Source of the DNA: Euglena gracilis
Lineage: Eukaryota > Euglenida > Euglenophyceae > Euglenales
Assembly (NCBI GenBank): GCA_039621445.1
Contig: CP154954.1
Coordinates: 76,518,073 to 76,582,072 of the forward strand
DNA: 64,000 nucleotides
Direction: 5' to 3'
A program made the position numbers and the translations under genes. Every line of letters begins with the position of its first letter. Positions within the stretch are counted from its first letter, which is position 1. Shown here one piece after another: positions 1-9,101 of this stretch. The notes under the pieces were generated by a model. It made no database searches. It saw nothing but the letters and a program-made list of their open reading frames with translations, and had not been told where the DNA came from.

Positions 1-255
1 CGAAGAAGGAGTTCGAGGAGAATGAAGGAGGAGTTGAGAACCGGAACTTCAGTGAAACCCCTTTCTGTTGCAATTGTGCCTTTTGTTTGGGTTGGGAGTC
101 CGTTGCTGGAACGTTCGGGACAAGAATCCCCTTTTGCCACACCATTTACGGGTTGGGAGGCACTTTCCAAAAGCAAACCTGGCCCAGTAGCCCCAGGAAG
201 CACCAGAAAAATTGCACACGTCTTTTCCCGTTCCAAAGTTTTTGCACTGCTGTGA
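1..255 (+). CDS. NPPW methyltransferase-like protein, C-terminal end (cut by window edge)
   Basis: This is the 3' end of the second NPPW-type reading frame of the preceding unit, corresponding to 12408-12662 in copy A and 30636-30890 in copy B. The catalytic-like core is outside the window. The visible tail is Ser/Pro-rich, ends in a run of basic and hydrophobic residues, and stops at a TGA. One codon differs from the other copies (AATGAAGGAG here, AATGATGGAG there). Confidence 0.5.
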   Translation, partial: RRRSSRRMKEELRTGTSVKPLSVAIVPFVWVGSPLLERSGQESPFATPFTGWEALSKSKPGPVAPGSTRKIAHVFSRSKVFALL

Positions 256-875
256 TGGGTTGGGAGGCAAATGCTTCAGCATTTTTGGGCCCAGCAGCCC
301 CTTGTGCCACACCACACACTGTGCAATTATAGTCAATTGTCCATCAATTGTCCAATTGTGCTGTAAATCTATGGGCAGTCTTTGGTTCCAGACTGACTCG
401 GCTCGGATCAACGCACACAATTTTGGGCAGAAGAAAGTTCACCAGATCGTCTCAATAAGGGTTGACTCAAGAATTGTTGATTTCAATGTCAATTCTGGAT
501 TTTTGAAAGTCGTTTGTTCCTGGCCCTGCCATTTGTGGGTGCCGCTTCAAGGGGGCCCTGCCGGCCTGGGCTTCTGGGGGTTCTTCTGGAATAACTTGTG
601 GTTTCTGGGGGGAAACCACAGGTTCCTCAGACGGCGTCTCAAGAGGGCCCAGGAGTGGGCAAGGGGGGGTTATGGAGTGTTATATTGGACTGGCCTTGGT
701 GGCAGCAGCTGTTTTACGCCTTAAGTGGTTCTCTTATACAGTACCCCCTGGACTGTGCCCCCCCCCCGTGGACAGCGCCCCCTCCCGTGAAAAAAAAACT
801 TCCCCATTTCATTGCCAGCCGCCTAACTTCGTAGGTCGTCAGGAATGGCCTGGGAGGGGTGTGTGGGAGGACAGC
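256..875. other. non-coding part of unit, nothing recognised
   Basis: No supported gene. The stretch repeats at 12663-13282 and 30891-31510. It is moderately GC-rich with homopolymers (a C run near 761 and an A run near 789). Short open frames here exist on both strands and overlap one another, which argues against coding. It lies between the end of the second NPPW gene and the 180-bp direct repeat at 876. Confidence 0.5.
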
Positions 876-1054
876 TGTCAGAAGACACAGTACGAATAGC
901 AAAAAATAAGTTCTGCTAATTCATTTCTGTGGGGAGAAATCAAACTGTACACAATGCCTCAGAAGTCTGGATTTGGTCTTGCTTGCCTTAAAATGTAAGA
1001 TAAGTTCAATATAAAGCCAGCGGCCAAGGAAGTTCCTGAAAGGCCTCTCAGAAC
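876..1054 (+). repeat. ~180-bp direct repeat, downstream member (DR-b), copy A
   Basis: Clearly related to 11619-11794 but diverged, beginning CAGAAGACACAGTA and ending CTCAGAACAC. Its translation fits the linker between MT and recombinase in the better preserved DIRS element (36990-37080). This member is therefore probably the original pol sequence, and the upstream member its duplicate. Confidence 0.75.
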
Positions 1055-1127
1055 ACCCCCATCCTGAACCAACCAAGTGGACCAAGTGGCTGACGCTTTA
1101 ATTCAACTAGTCCAATTTTCCAAGGCC

Positions 1128-2150
1128 ATTTATGTAGGTTTAGCCACCCGCTGTTGGACCGCCACGGGGCAGCTCAAACTACTTGCCGTGGCTCGTCCGC
1201 TAGCGAGGGGCCACGCCCGTGGTAATCCGACCGATCAACGTTCGTCCACGTGCGCAGCCTCACACGCCGATCGATCCCCGCGGTATGCCCTCTGCCCGTA
1301 CGGGATCGATCTGGACTCACACAGCGGGATCTGGGTCTCGAACACACGACCTCCCGTGTGTGAGCCCAATGCCTTACCTAATCAGCTACTCGAGCGATAT
1401 TCGGCTTGGTACTACGCGCCGGCGACCTACCTCCGTAGGATCCCCCTTTGCCGCACACACTCCCCTCCCAAGAGCCTTACCACACTAGCCCACTGCGTCA
1501 CTATGGCCCTTGCCCCTGCAGCTCGGGTTATGTCTCACACGGCCCTAGTTGGCTGAGTGCCTCTCACAATTACTGAGTCACCAGGCTGCCGACCACTGCA
1601 GCTCGGGTTTACTGTTGCCGGCAGTATACGTTTTGTCGTCTTTCACGGGCTCTGCCGCCTTGGAGCGTCCTCCTTAGCATCGACTTGAGGATTTGGAACG
1701 GTGTAGGAGTTTCAGTCTCCCTAGACTCGGCGGGTCCGCCTCCGCCTTCCGGGCGCCGTGGGATCAGGCTCTGATTTCCCGGTTTGTGTGGCATTAGACG
1801 GGTTCCCCTGCTACCATGTATGTCGTTTTAGCCACTCGCTGTTGGACGGCCACGGGGCAGCTCATATTACTTGCCGTGGCTCGTCCGCCAGCGAGGGGGC
1901 ACGCCCGTGGTAATCCGACCGATCAACGTTCGCCCACATGCGCAGCCTCACGCGCCGATCGATCCCCGCGGTATGCCCTCTGCCCGTACGGGATCGATCA
2001 GGACACACACAGCGGGATCTGGGTCTCGAACCCACGACCTCCTGTGTGTGAGCCCAATGCCTTACCGAATGAGCTATCTGAGCGATACTCGGCTTGGTAC
2101 TACGCGCCGGCGACCTACCTCCGTAGAATCTCCCGTATGCCACACACAGC
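1128..2150 (-). mobile_element. dimeric tRNA-Val-like SINE, copy A
   Basis: The 1023-bp insert is flanked by AGGCC at 1123-1127 and 2151-2155. Removing it joins the flanking frame into ...FSKARNAYSA..., which matches the recombinase region of the intact DIRS relative (NTARNAYAA). On the minus strand there are two tRNA-like heads. Head 1 has an A box at 2076-2059 (TAGCTCATTCGGTAAGGC) and a B box at 2033-2022 (GGGTTCGAGACC). Head 2 has an A box at 1388-1371 and a B box at 1345-1334. The anticodon region (CTCACAC) resembles tRNA-Val(CAC), but the acceptor and anticodon stems do not pair, so these are SINE heads and not tRNA genes. A ~250-bp unrelated linker (about 1555-1800) separates them. Confidence 0.8.
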
Positions 2151-2875
2151 AGGCCCGTAATGCCTACAGTGCTATGCTTTTGATTCCTGGTTTTGGTGGG
2201 CTGAGATTCCACACTCTGTTAACCCCCTACAAGAGGCTTTGGAACCAAAACCTGGAGAAGTATGGGGCATTTTGGCATCCACCACCAATCCTCCTGGGGC
2301 TGGCAAAGGCGCCTATGCCCACTGATATTTGTCATTGTGTACACAACTGATTTTTTGCTCGCGAATCCTCTGTTTATACCGATGCTCAGACTCAGAAAGT
2401 CAGATCGTTTGACTTTATCACAAGTCAAACGAACCACCAGTGTGTTGGGTAGGGCACGCTACATCAAGATTAAGTGTAAACGACAAAAATTCCATCAGTG
2501 GGAAAGGGTTGTGTCCATTCCCCAGTGTCCCCAAATAAGTACATTTCATTTAATGATGTGCTATGTGGCTGCTACACGTTTATTCGTCAGACGTGGGGCC
2601 CTCCTAGTTTCATTAAAACCCCCCTTCAGGGCCATAAGTGCAGACACCATTGCTTCCATCACAAAATACTTTTTGGCCAAACACGGAGAACCCCCCAGGT
2701 GTGGGGGGCCCAGTCCACCAGAGGAGCAGGGGTTGGTTGGTTTGCTCAAAGACATTTGGCCTTTCTGCCCAAGAAGTTTGTGAAATTGGCCAGTGAAGGG
2801 GGGTGGAGGTTTTTGCAGCCCAACAGCAAAGATTTGGTGCTCAAAGTGCCCTTGAACATGCCTTGGCCCCCCTAA
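2151..2875 (+). pseudogene. tyrosine recombinase of DIRS-like element, copy A
   Basis: This would be the site-specific recombinase that inserts the circular DNA form of a DIRS retroelement. The frame resumes after the SINE with ARNAYSA...LIPGFGGLRF, which aligns with 37230-37300. A box I-like LRLRKSDRL lies near 2380-2410, then Cys- and Thr-containing segments, then SADTIASITKYFL. After a frame change comes AQSTRGAG (CAG at 2711-2713, AGA at 2720-2722), matching the family HSTRGA box with His changed to Gln. A W-containing C-terminal segment (EGGWRF) follows. Frameshift and loss of the first box II residue indicate an inactive remnant. Confidence 0.7.
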
Positions 2876-2910
2876 TTTCAGTGCACAATCTGGCCTCACA
2901 AGCGCAAAGT

Positions 2911-2997
2911 CTGGAGCCCGAGGTGTCTCGTACTCCCTCGAGGAAAACCGACAAAGGAGGAAGGGACCATTCGGGCTCCGCACTGCGAGATGGTGAG
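2911..2997. repeat. inverted-repeat-like block after recombinase, copy A
   Basis: Contains GGAGCCCGA and, about 60 bp later, TCGGGCTCC, so it can fold back. Its right half (GACCATTCGGGCTCCGCACT...) occurs in reverse complement at 38176-38210 and 37938-37970, just after the recombinase of the second DIRS element. DIRS elements carry inverted terminal repeats and an internal complementary region at this place, so that role is inferred. Confidence 0.5.
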
Positions 2998-3215
2998 GTC
3001 CGGCTTTCTTTGCCAGCTGCTCTGTTCTGGTGTGTTGTGTGCGCGCGGGGGGTAATTCTTACTGCTTTTTGTTGCCGCAGTTGGCTGATTCTTAATTCTG
3101 CCCTTCGACCTCAAGGAGAAAGTACTTTACTTTTACGAGTTCAACTGGAATTATTTTACGAAGAGTTTCCATTCACAAAGACCATCACTTTTATCAACTG
3201 GTGGACCGAACTTTT

Positions 3216-3760
3216 TTTATTCTGCAGTTGCTGTTTGTAGTCCCGAAACATCCGCAAAAGCGGTTTTCATGTCTGCAAACGCAGTTTGTATGTCTGCATT
3301 CGTGGTTTGGATGGTAGTAATCACCGTTTCTCGTTCTTGGAGTTCCGCATTCGCGGTTTGTAAGCTCAGAATCACCGCATCGCGGGATTGGATCTCCTTT
3401 TCGGACCTTCAACTTCCTGGACGAAGAATTCAACTCTTCGAGTTCAACTGGAATTATTCCCAGAAGTATTGCAATTGTGAAGACAAAGGTCAAAAAGGGT
3501 TAGGGTTAGGGTTAGGGTTAGGGTTAGGGTTAGGGTTAGGGTTAGGGTTAGGAAGAATGAATTTCAAAGAACTTCAGACTGCCAAGAAGAACTTCAAAGA
3601 ACTTCCAAGAGGGCAGCAGCAGCTGGAGAAGGTGTTGACACAGACTCTGACTCTGACTCTGACCGAAGACTCTGAGCTCGAGGTCCTTCAGCTTCTCCTC
3701 CATGTCCTGTAGAGTGGACTGATACACAGGCTCTTGTTCAGGCGGTGGTGACTGAGTCAT
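3216..3760 (-). pseudogene. antisense coiled-coil protein gene, broken, copy A
   Basis: On the minus strand an ATG at 3760 opens MTQSPPPEQEPVYQ followed by an acidic heptad-like segment (MEEKLKDLELRV). Further on (about 3410-3216) another frame reads KEIQSRDAVILSLQTANAEL, continues as clear coiled coil rich in Gln/Thr/Ala, and ends at TAA. Between them lie the telomere repeats and a duplicated AGTTCTTTGAA stretch. The parts could be exons with the telomere tract in an intron, or one gene broken by insertion. Function unknown; a Gag-like or captured host protein are both possible. Confidence 0.4.
3497..3552 (+). repeat. interstitial TTAGGG telomere-type tract, copy A
   Basis: About 9 perfect GGGTTA units, flanked by CAAAAA and GGAAGAATGA. 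It sits inside the repeat unit, not at a chromosome end, and recurs in copies B and C with different unit numbers. Confidence 0.95.
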
Positions 3761-4620
3761 GGTGGCTCACAGGCTCACGCTATGGCTTTTCACACTTGAG
3801 TGGGTTCTCTTTATTTGTCCGTCCCCGGGGTTGGCTTTTGTCCGGCTGGCCTCAGTAAAAAGCTTTGACTGGGAGCCGACTACAAAGGAGTGGGTCAGGC
3901 ACGGTCCAGTCAGGCGGTCAGATGGAAGGTAAGAGCAGCTCCTCGGCGACTCACTTCTCCTCTTGTTGTTCTCGGCGGTGTCGTTACTCCGACGACTTCC
4001 GACGACAGCGACGACCACGGGAAGGGTAGGACAGCAGGTCGAGGTAGAGGATGCCTCTCTGCTACCAATTGTAAAGCTTTAAGTCCTTTTTGCTTGCACT
4101 CAGCTTGCGTAGGATCTTTTTTGCTCTCTCCTCTCCGTCGACCTTTTTCAAATCCTCCTTCGGTCGCTTTCACCAGTACACATCAGCAAATATAAAACAC
4201 ATTGTATTCCAAAGCTTCAAGGTAGGCCTGTTAAGAAACAGGTGAGAAATATTCACAACAAGTGTGCAAACATCAGGGTAGGAATGTCCAGGGTAGGTTG
4301 GGGCGGTTGGTAATGATGGTGGGGGGGGCTTTTTGGAACTCCTTTGTGGGAAGCCCCGCCCCAATAGTGAGTGAAGGTTCGTGCACCTTTCTTCAATGAA
4401 CAAAGGGCGTCTCTTTCATTCACTGCCCAGGGAGGTCAGGGGGGGGGGAAGGTAGCCAAAGCCACCTTTTCACACACTTTGCCCTTCGACAACCCAGAAG
4501 AATGGAACTTCAGTTCAAGAACCTTAACAAGCGAAGGATTTGAAAGAGTGAAGTCAATCGAAATATCCAGAAGGTGACGCTCGTAGAGAATGTTAAATCG
4601 GAATTTGTTGACACATTCAA
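3761..4620. other. non-coding spacer with possible promoter region, copy A
   Basis: No supported gene. It lies upstream of the antisense coiled-coil gene and before the Gag-like region, so it may hold promoters for one or both directions. A TATAAA-like string (AAATATAAAAC, about 4188-4198) is present. A G-run occurs at 4320-4330. The same sequence occurs at 16162-17021. Confidence 0.35.
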
Positions 4621-5600
4621 GACTTAAATGAAAAATGCAATTACCAACAAGAAGAGCATCGCTGAACAACAAGAACTGCCTGCCGCTACAGCTGGACGAC
4701 CTGACGGCGCGGTGCAACCGTGGCGATCCGTGGCTTTCCCATCCCCCCCAGAAAAAGTTTCCAAAAACCCACCCAGTGAGAGCCACAGACTTTGGCAGAC
4801 AGTGGTCAGGAAAACCCGAAGGACACAAAAGCCACGACAACCATCATGCCAGTACGGCAACGGCCATGGAGGCCATCCCAGTTACATCAATACCTTGTTC
4901 AAGCGTAGCCATGGAGGCCACAACAGCAAGCTGGGCCATTGACGCCACAACAGCAATGGTCATGGTGGCCGACGTAACAAAGGCCAGGGTGGCCAACAAT
5001 ACCAAGGCCAGGGTGGCCGATTCCACAAACAGATGCCCAGTGGCAGGGACAGGACAGGTCGACACCCCCCCCAACCATTTCTTCATCACAAACCCTATCA
5101 GGAGAAAAGGACTGGCCCCCAGAGGCCCCAAAGATTTTCAATGAGCATGGCGCCCAAGATCAAATAGAAGTCAATGGGGACTGTCAAAATTTCAAGAGGG
5201 CCAGTGGAGCCGACGTCAAAAGGACCAGTGGGGCCAGAATTATCGTCAAGGCAACTGGGGCCATCATCATTCTTATCAGGCCCACTGGGCCCACCATGCT
5301 CAACATCAACAAATTCAAGGCACCTAGGGCCATCGAATATCAGAAGGGAAGAACCCCCAGAAGCTAAAAGACTGTCCCCCAGTAGGTGGTTTCAATGTAA
5401 TGTGGCAGCCCCAGTATGAACCCACAGGGGAAGTGGAGGACAAGGGGGCAACCCCCCCTCAACATTCTTTGTCAATGACCATGGCAGGGGCAAGCCTAAA
5501 CAAGGAGGAGACCCAAAAAGAGGCCCCTATGGGATGTCAATCGACAACACCAATGCGCAAGGGGAGGATTAGACAGCCCGTGAGCAGAGCATGAACAACC
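4621..5600 (+). pseudogene. Gag-like GQ/GH-rich protein, frameshifted, copy A
   Basis: Alternating frames give a basic N-terminal segment (from ATG 4628) and then Gly/Gln/His-rich text (HGGHPSY, GHGGRRNKGQGGQQYQGQGG near 4860-5030), then QW- and GP-rich text to about 5600. The composition parallels the Gag-like ORF of the second DIRS element (GQGYGTQYP, 34325-35197). It precedes RT, as Gag does in retroelements. No zinc knuckle is visible. At least three frame changes are needed, so it is a pseudogene. Confidence 0.5.
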
Positions 5601-5937
5601 CACCAGCCACCTGTAAATAATGCTCAATCCCCAGGGGAACCAGGGGTGCAATGTCCAACACCCCCCACCCAGCACTAAAAAAATCAACTAGTTGGGAAAA
5701 TACATTGCATGGAGAGAACATTGGGAGACACCCCCCTGTACCAAAGACTTTTCTGAAAATGGCGGACAAAAAGTGCCTTCCCAACAACATGTCAATTGAT
5801 AAAGAAAATGAAATTGAACCCCCTGGGTGAATCCCCCAAAATTGTCCACCCAACTCAAACCCAAAGCCAACGTGGACCTGAACCAAGCAGAAAAAATTCT
5901 GCTAGATTACAAATAGAACGGGTCAGTGAAACGAGAT

Positions 5938-6475
5938 TAGGATTCAGAAACCCAGCATTTGAATGGGATCAGCATTTGATCCCGTTTTTTTAATTTCAAA
6001 ACCAGAGGGGGGAACAACCAAATGAAGAATGATCAGCGACTGAAGAGAAATAAGTTGGCAATTTCAAGTAAAACCTTTCAAGCTGGATCATATTCAACAC
6101 ATTTTTCCAGTTTTGGAAAAAGGACACTGGCCAACAAAAATAGGTCTAAAGGCCAAAAAAAGACTTATTTTCATACTCCAGTATGTCCAGGCCTAAGGCC
6201 TTTCTTGAGACATCAGTTGGGGGTGGGGGGCAGACCAGTGAATGTCAAACAGGCTGCTTTGGGCTAAATGTAATGCACCTAACTTTGACGACATTCATGA
6301 AAACTATCGAAAAGCTGTGGAGAAAAAGGGAACTCCACGTGTTTGTTTACCTGGACGATATTTTGCTGTTGGCCCCTTTCCAAGACACTTTTCCAAATAA
6401 TCTGAACACAGTTGTCAAAGATTTGCTGTATTCTGGGTTCAAAATCAATGTGAAAAAGTCCACCCTGGTGGGCCC
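5938..6475 (+). pseudogene. reverse transcriptase fragment, copy A
   Basis: Segments in order: LISKPEGGTTK with RMISD and a following Asn (near 5990-6060, the K...G...R.I.D.R..N region), KIGLKAKKTYFH (6135-6175, decayed KIDLKDAYFH), then HVFVYLDDILLLAP with the YLDD catalytic box at 6348-6359, then GFKINVKKSTLVGP. The order and wording match DIRS-type RTs and the relative at 35198-36130. Two in-frame stops and frame changes make it inactive. The frame breaks off at the ~3.9-kb insertion and resumes at 10351 (PTQVVTHLGLQL, the RT thumb). Confidence 0.8.
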
Positions 6476-6689
6476 TCCATGAGTTTCCTGAGTGTCACTT
6501 TTCACTGAATTCACTTCGAAATCCCAGTTTTCAGCTTCAAAATCCCAAACTTTTGTAATCCTTCCGTCGGAACTTCCACCAGTGAAAACCAATCAAACAC
6601 ATCAAAACAAAGTCTTCCAAGACGAACGAGACAAGGTATTCAGCTTTGTTGCCACCTACAAAGATAGGAGGCAATTTTGCAGTGTGAAT

Positions 6690-7009
6690 TAGGCTTAGCT
6701 CTTCCTAATTTTGGCTGCGACCGGCTAAGTCGGCCACCTCTGTGCCAGACGGGCCGCAAACACTCCCCTCCCAGGCCGCTTGCGCTCTGCCTTCGGTAAT
6801 TTTAGCGGCCCGTTTTTGTAATTTTTGGCGGTCATGTCCCAAAATCGTGGCACTTTTTCCCGAAAATTGTGCAGCAATGTTGTCGATTGTGGTCAGAAAT
6901 GGTACAAATCGCATGAATTACACAAAGTTCTTCAAAACACAAATCCAATGCGAGTTGTTGTCGATCGAGTTCTGCACCAATGTCCACGAAGGTCCAGGGG
7001 GGAGGGCAG
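6690..7009. other. non-coding start of the insertion, copy A
   Basis: No gene seen. About 65 bp near 6749-6812 (ACTCCCCTCCC, CGCTTGCG, CTTCGGTAATTTT, GCGGCCC) resemble 8184-8247 downstream of the first 220-bp repeat, so this is part of the same repeat family. The motif cluster begins immediately after. Confidence 0.4.
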
Positions 7010-7256
7010 GGGGGCAGGCAACGGAGGTCGCACCGCCAACGCCACAGCCAGGCATCCCAGAACATGTGGAACATGATGTCGATGTATTTCCAATTCAGAT
7101 GAATGATGGACATGGGGGGGCAGGCAACCGTTGGTCTACACCGCCATCACACCCAGACCAACATCCTGCACATTCCAGATGTCAAATCCATTCCAATGTG
7201 GCCCAATGGGAAGCCTTGTTGGGAAGGGGGGCAGGTAACATAAAGTTCACACCGCC
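7010..7256 (-). repeat. clustered ~30-bp motif, left cluster (3 copies), copy A
   Basis: Three copies (7010-7037, 7114-7145, 7226-7256) of a motif reading on the plus strand GGGGCAGGYAAC, about 4-6 variable bases, then GTYYACACCGCC. Starts are 104 and 112 bp apart and the spacers do not match each other. On the minus strand each copy begins GGCGGTGT and ends in CCTGCCCC. A weak fourth candidate lies near 7286. Confidence 0.75.
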
Positions 7257-7972
7257 TGCACTCCTTCAGGCAGCAGCCTGCCTGTGGGGGGGAACTGAAT
7301 TGACACAGCCAACACCACCATCACCCAACATTCATGCACAGGGTTCACCCTTGCAAAAGTCGACCCAGAGTCACTGATTGACCCCCTTGGAGCGGCCCGA
7401 CAGTGCTCAGGATTCCCCATTTGAGTGAATTTTTGTTGCCAGTTTGCTGGATGCTGACTCGGCACCTGGAGTGCACCACTGCTGCAAAGTGACCACAAAT
7501 TCAAAAACACATCTCTGGTGGAACTGCCACTGACTTGGGGAATTAAACCCATGGGCCCACCAAAATCCATCCAGATGGCACATGGAGGGCTGCTGCAACT
7601 GGGTTCTACACAACCACCGCACATGTCACACAGAGAAGGGGGGTAATTAGGGCTTTTGGGAGGGCTGCTGCACAAGGGCTAGACAGCCGCATTCCCAGCA
7701 GATTTGCTGCATTGGACAGCCAATTGCTTGCCCATCTTGGCCTTCCTCGATTGACAGCTGGGTTCTCATCTCCATTCCAGCTGGGCTGGGGCAACCCTGC
7801 ACCACAATGCCCAGGCATCTGCCACATTGAACTCTCATTGAACTCTTCTTTTTCCATCCCTTCTGCTCAAATCTGCCAGCATTACTTGCATCACAATCTT
7901 GAATGTCTTTTTTCGGTGAACCATTCACTGATACTTGACCTCCATGCCTTGGCAAACATTGAATACCTTGAG
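7257..7972. other. non-coding, between motif cluster and direct repeat, copy A
   Basis: No supported gene. Open frames on both strands overlap; the minus frame spanning 7647-8648 runs through the GC hairpin block and low-complexity G/C runs, so I do not call it. Sequence is of ordinary composition. Confidence 0.4.
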
Positions 7973-8193
7973 TTTCCTGAGTGTCTCTTTGGGGTGTCTT
8001 TTCCCTTTTTCCCTTTGGTATTTGAATGCACACGCTTTGCCAGCTTGATAGGATGAAGTGTTCAGGCTTGGAACCACCTACAGAGAGGCAGTCCAATAAA
8101 CTTAAATTAGGAACTTCCGCAAAGCGGAAGATTCCGCTGTTGGTCTTTTTTGGGCCCCGCCCGGCGCCACACCCCAGGGGCCGCCGCCAACAC
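7973..8193 (+). repeat. ~220-bp direct repeat, left member, copy A
   Basis: Matches 10126-10348 closely (GTGTCTCTTTGGGGTGTC through GCCGCCGCCAACAC). It includes a perfect hairpin CTTCCGCAAAGCGGAAG at about 8116-8132. A short piece (GAGTTTCCTGAGTGTC) also occurs at 6482-6497, the left edge of the insertion. It could be a terminal repeat of the inserted element or an internal duplication. Confidence 0.85.
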
Positions 8194-8420
8194 TCCCCTC
8201 CCGGACCGCTTGCGTACCGCCTTCGGCAATTTTTGAGGCGGCCCCGGGGAAGTGTTCGCCCCCCCTTTTTTTTTCTCCCCCGAAGCCTTCGGCTTCGGGG
8301 GGGGCCTCGGCCCCGCGGGCCCGAGGCCTGGGGTTTTTGGGCCCCCTGGGGGGGTTTCCCCCTGGGGGGGGGGGGTCTCGGCCCCCGTGGGCCCGAGGCC
8401 GTTTTCTTTTCCTTGCCGGG
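8154..8420. repeat. GC-rich nested hairpin block, copy A
   Basis: Very GC-rich with stacked complementary words: CCGAAGCCTTCGGCTTCGG, GGCCTCGGCCCCGCGGGCCCG, CCCCCTGGGGGGGTTTCCC, and CTCGGCCCCCGTGGGCCCGAG. Homopolymer C/T lengths differ from copy B (20554-20822), as expected for replication slippage. Likely strong secondary structure. Confidence 0.7.
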
Positions 8421-8533
8421 GTGTGGCTGGGGGGTATTTTTTTTGTATGGAAGTAACGTACAGCAAATTCTGAGTCTGGGGATTAGAATCGCAATCCAAT
8501 GTCCGCTCAATGTCCACATAGTGAATGATGAAT

Positions 8534-9101
8534 GGGGGGGGCAGGTAACATAGGAGTTCACACCGCCACTCTCGAAATCAAGATCCCAGGGCCTCAATTC
8601 CTTCATCGAGGAGGGGGCGGGTAACATCGTGTTCACACCGCCACACACACCTGTGATTCATGCAAATCTGCTTCCAATTCACATCAAACAGACGACACAG
8701 GGCAGGCAACCCGCAAGTCTACACCGCCATCTCTATGCCAACCATTCTGCAGATCTGATCCAATTCCACTGAATTGAAATTGGGGGGCAGGCAACCCTCA
8801 GGTCCACACCACCACACTCCAACCATCCCAACGATTCATCTTCGGCGACGGGCAGCCGAACCGCCCTGAGCACCCCCCCCATCAGGAGTGACGGGCCGTC
8901 GAACCTCCAAGAGCATCCATCGGCAATCGACAACCAACACCTGGAATTTTCAACCATTCTTTCTGTGCCGACGCAGGCCAATACGTGCACAATTGAAAGC
9001 ATGATGATTTCCATCCTTTTCTGATCGGGGATCTTGGATACTGGCCGAGGAGGGGATTAGGCTGGGAGGGGGAGGGCAGGCAACACTCGGTCTACACCGC
9101 C
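8534..9101 (-). repeat. clustered ~30-bp motif, right cluster (5-6 copies), copy A
   Basis: Copies at 8534-8567, 8612-8642, 8700-8728, 8782-8813 and 9072-9101, plus a weak one near 8849-8874. Spacing of the first four starts is 78-88 bp. All share G-run, CAGGYAAC (one CGGGTAAC) and CACACCGCC or close variants. The last copy directly abuts the stop of the antisense NPPW gene, so the array forms its 3' flank. Spacers are mostly unrelated, though some share TTCCAATTC. Confidence 0.75.

Noticed and set aside
1324-2085. Functional tRNA-Val genes
   Set aside because: A and B boxes are present, but acceptor and anticodon stems do not pair and the sequence is part of a longer SINE with a target duplication.
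3497-3552. Chromosome end
   Set aside because: TTAGGG units are short, internal and repeated identically in three tandem units, so this is not a terminal telomere.
7647-8648. 333-residue minus-strand ORF
   Set aside because: Runs through the GC hairpin block and G/C homopolymers, overlaps the 220-bp direct repeat, and its length is explained by composition; in copy B it persists only with altered text in that block.
7010-9101. CRISPR array
   Set aside because: Repeats of ~30 bp with unrelated spacers look superficially CRISPR-like, but the repeats vary inside, the spacers are 50-80 bp of uneven length, no cas genes are present and the context is eukaryotic.
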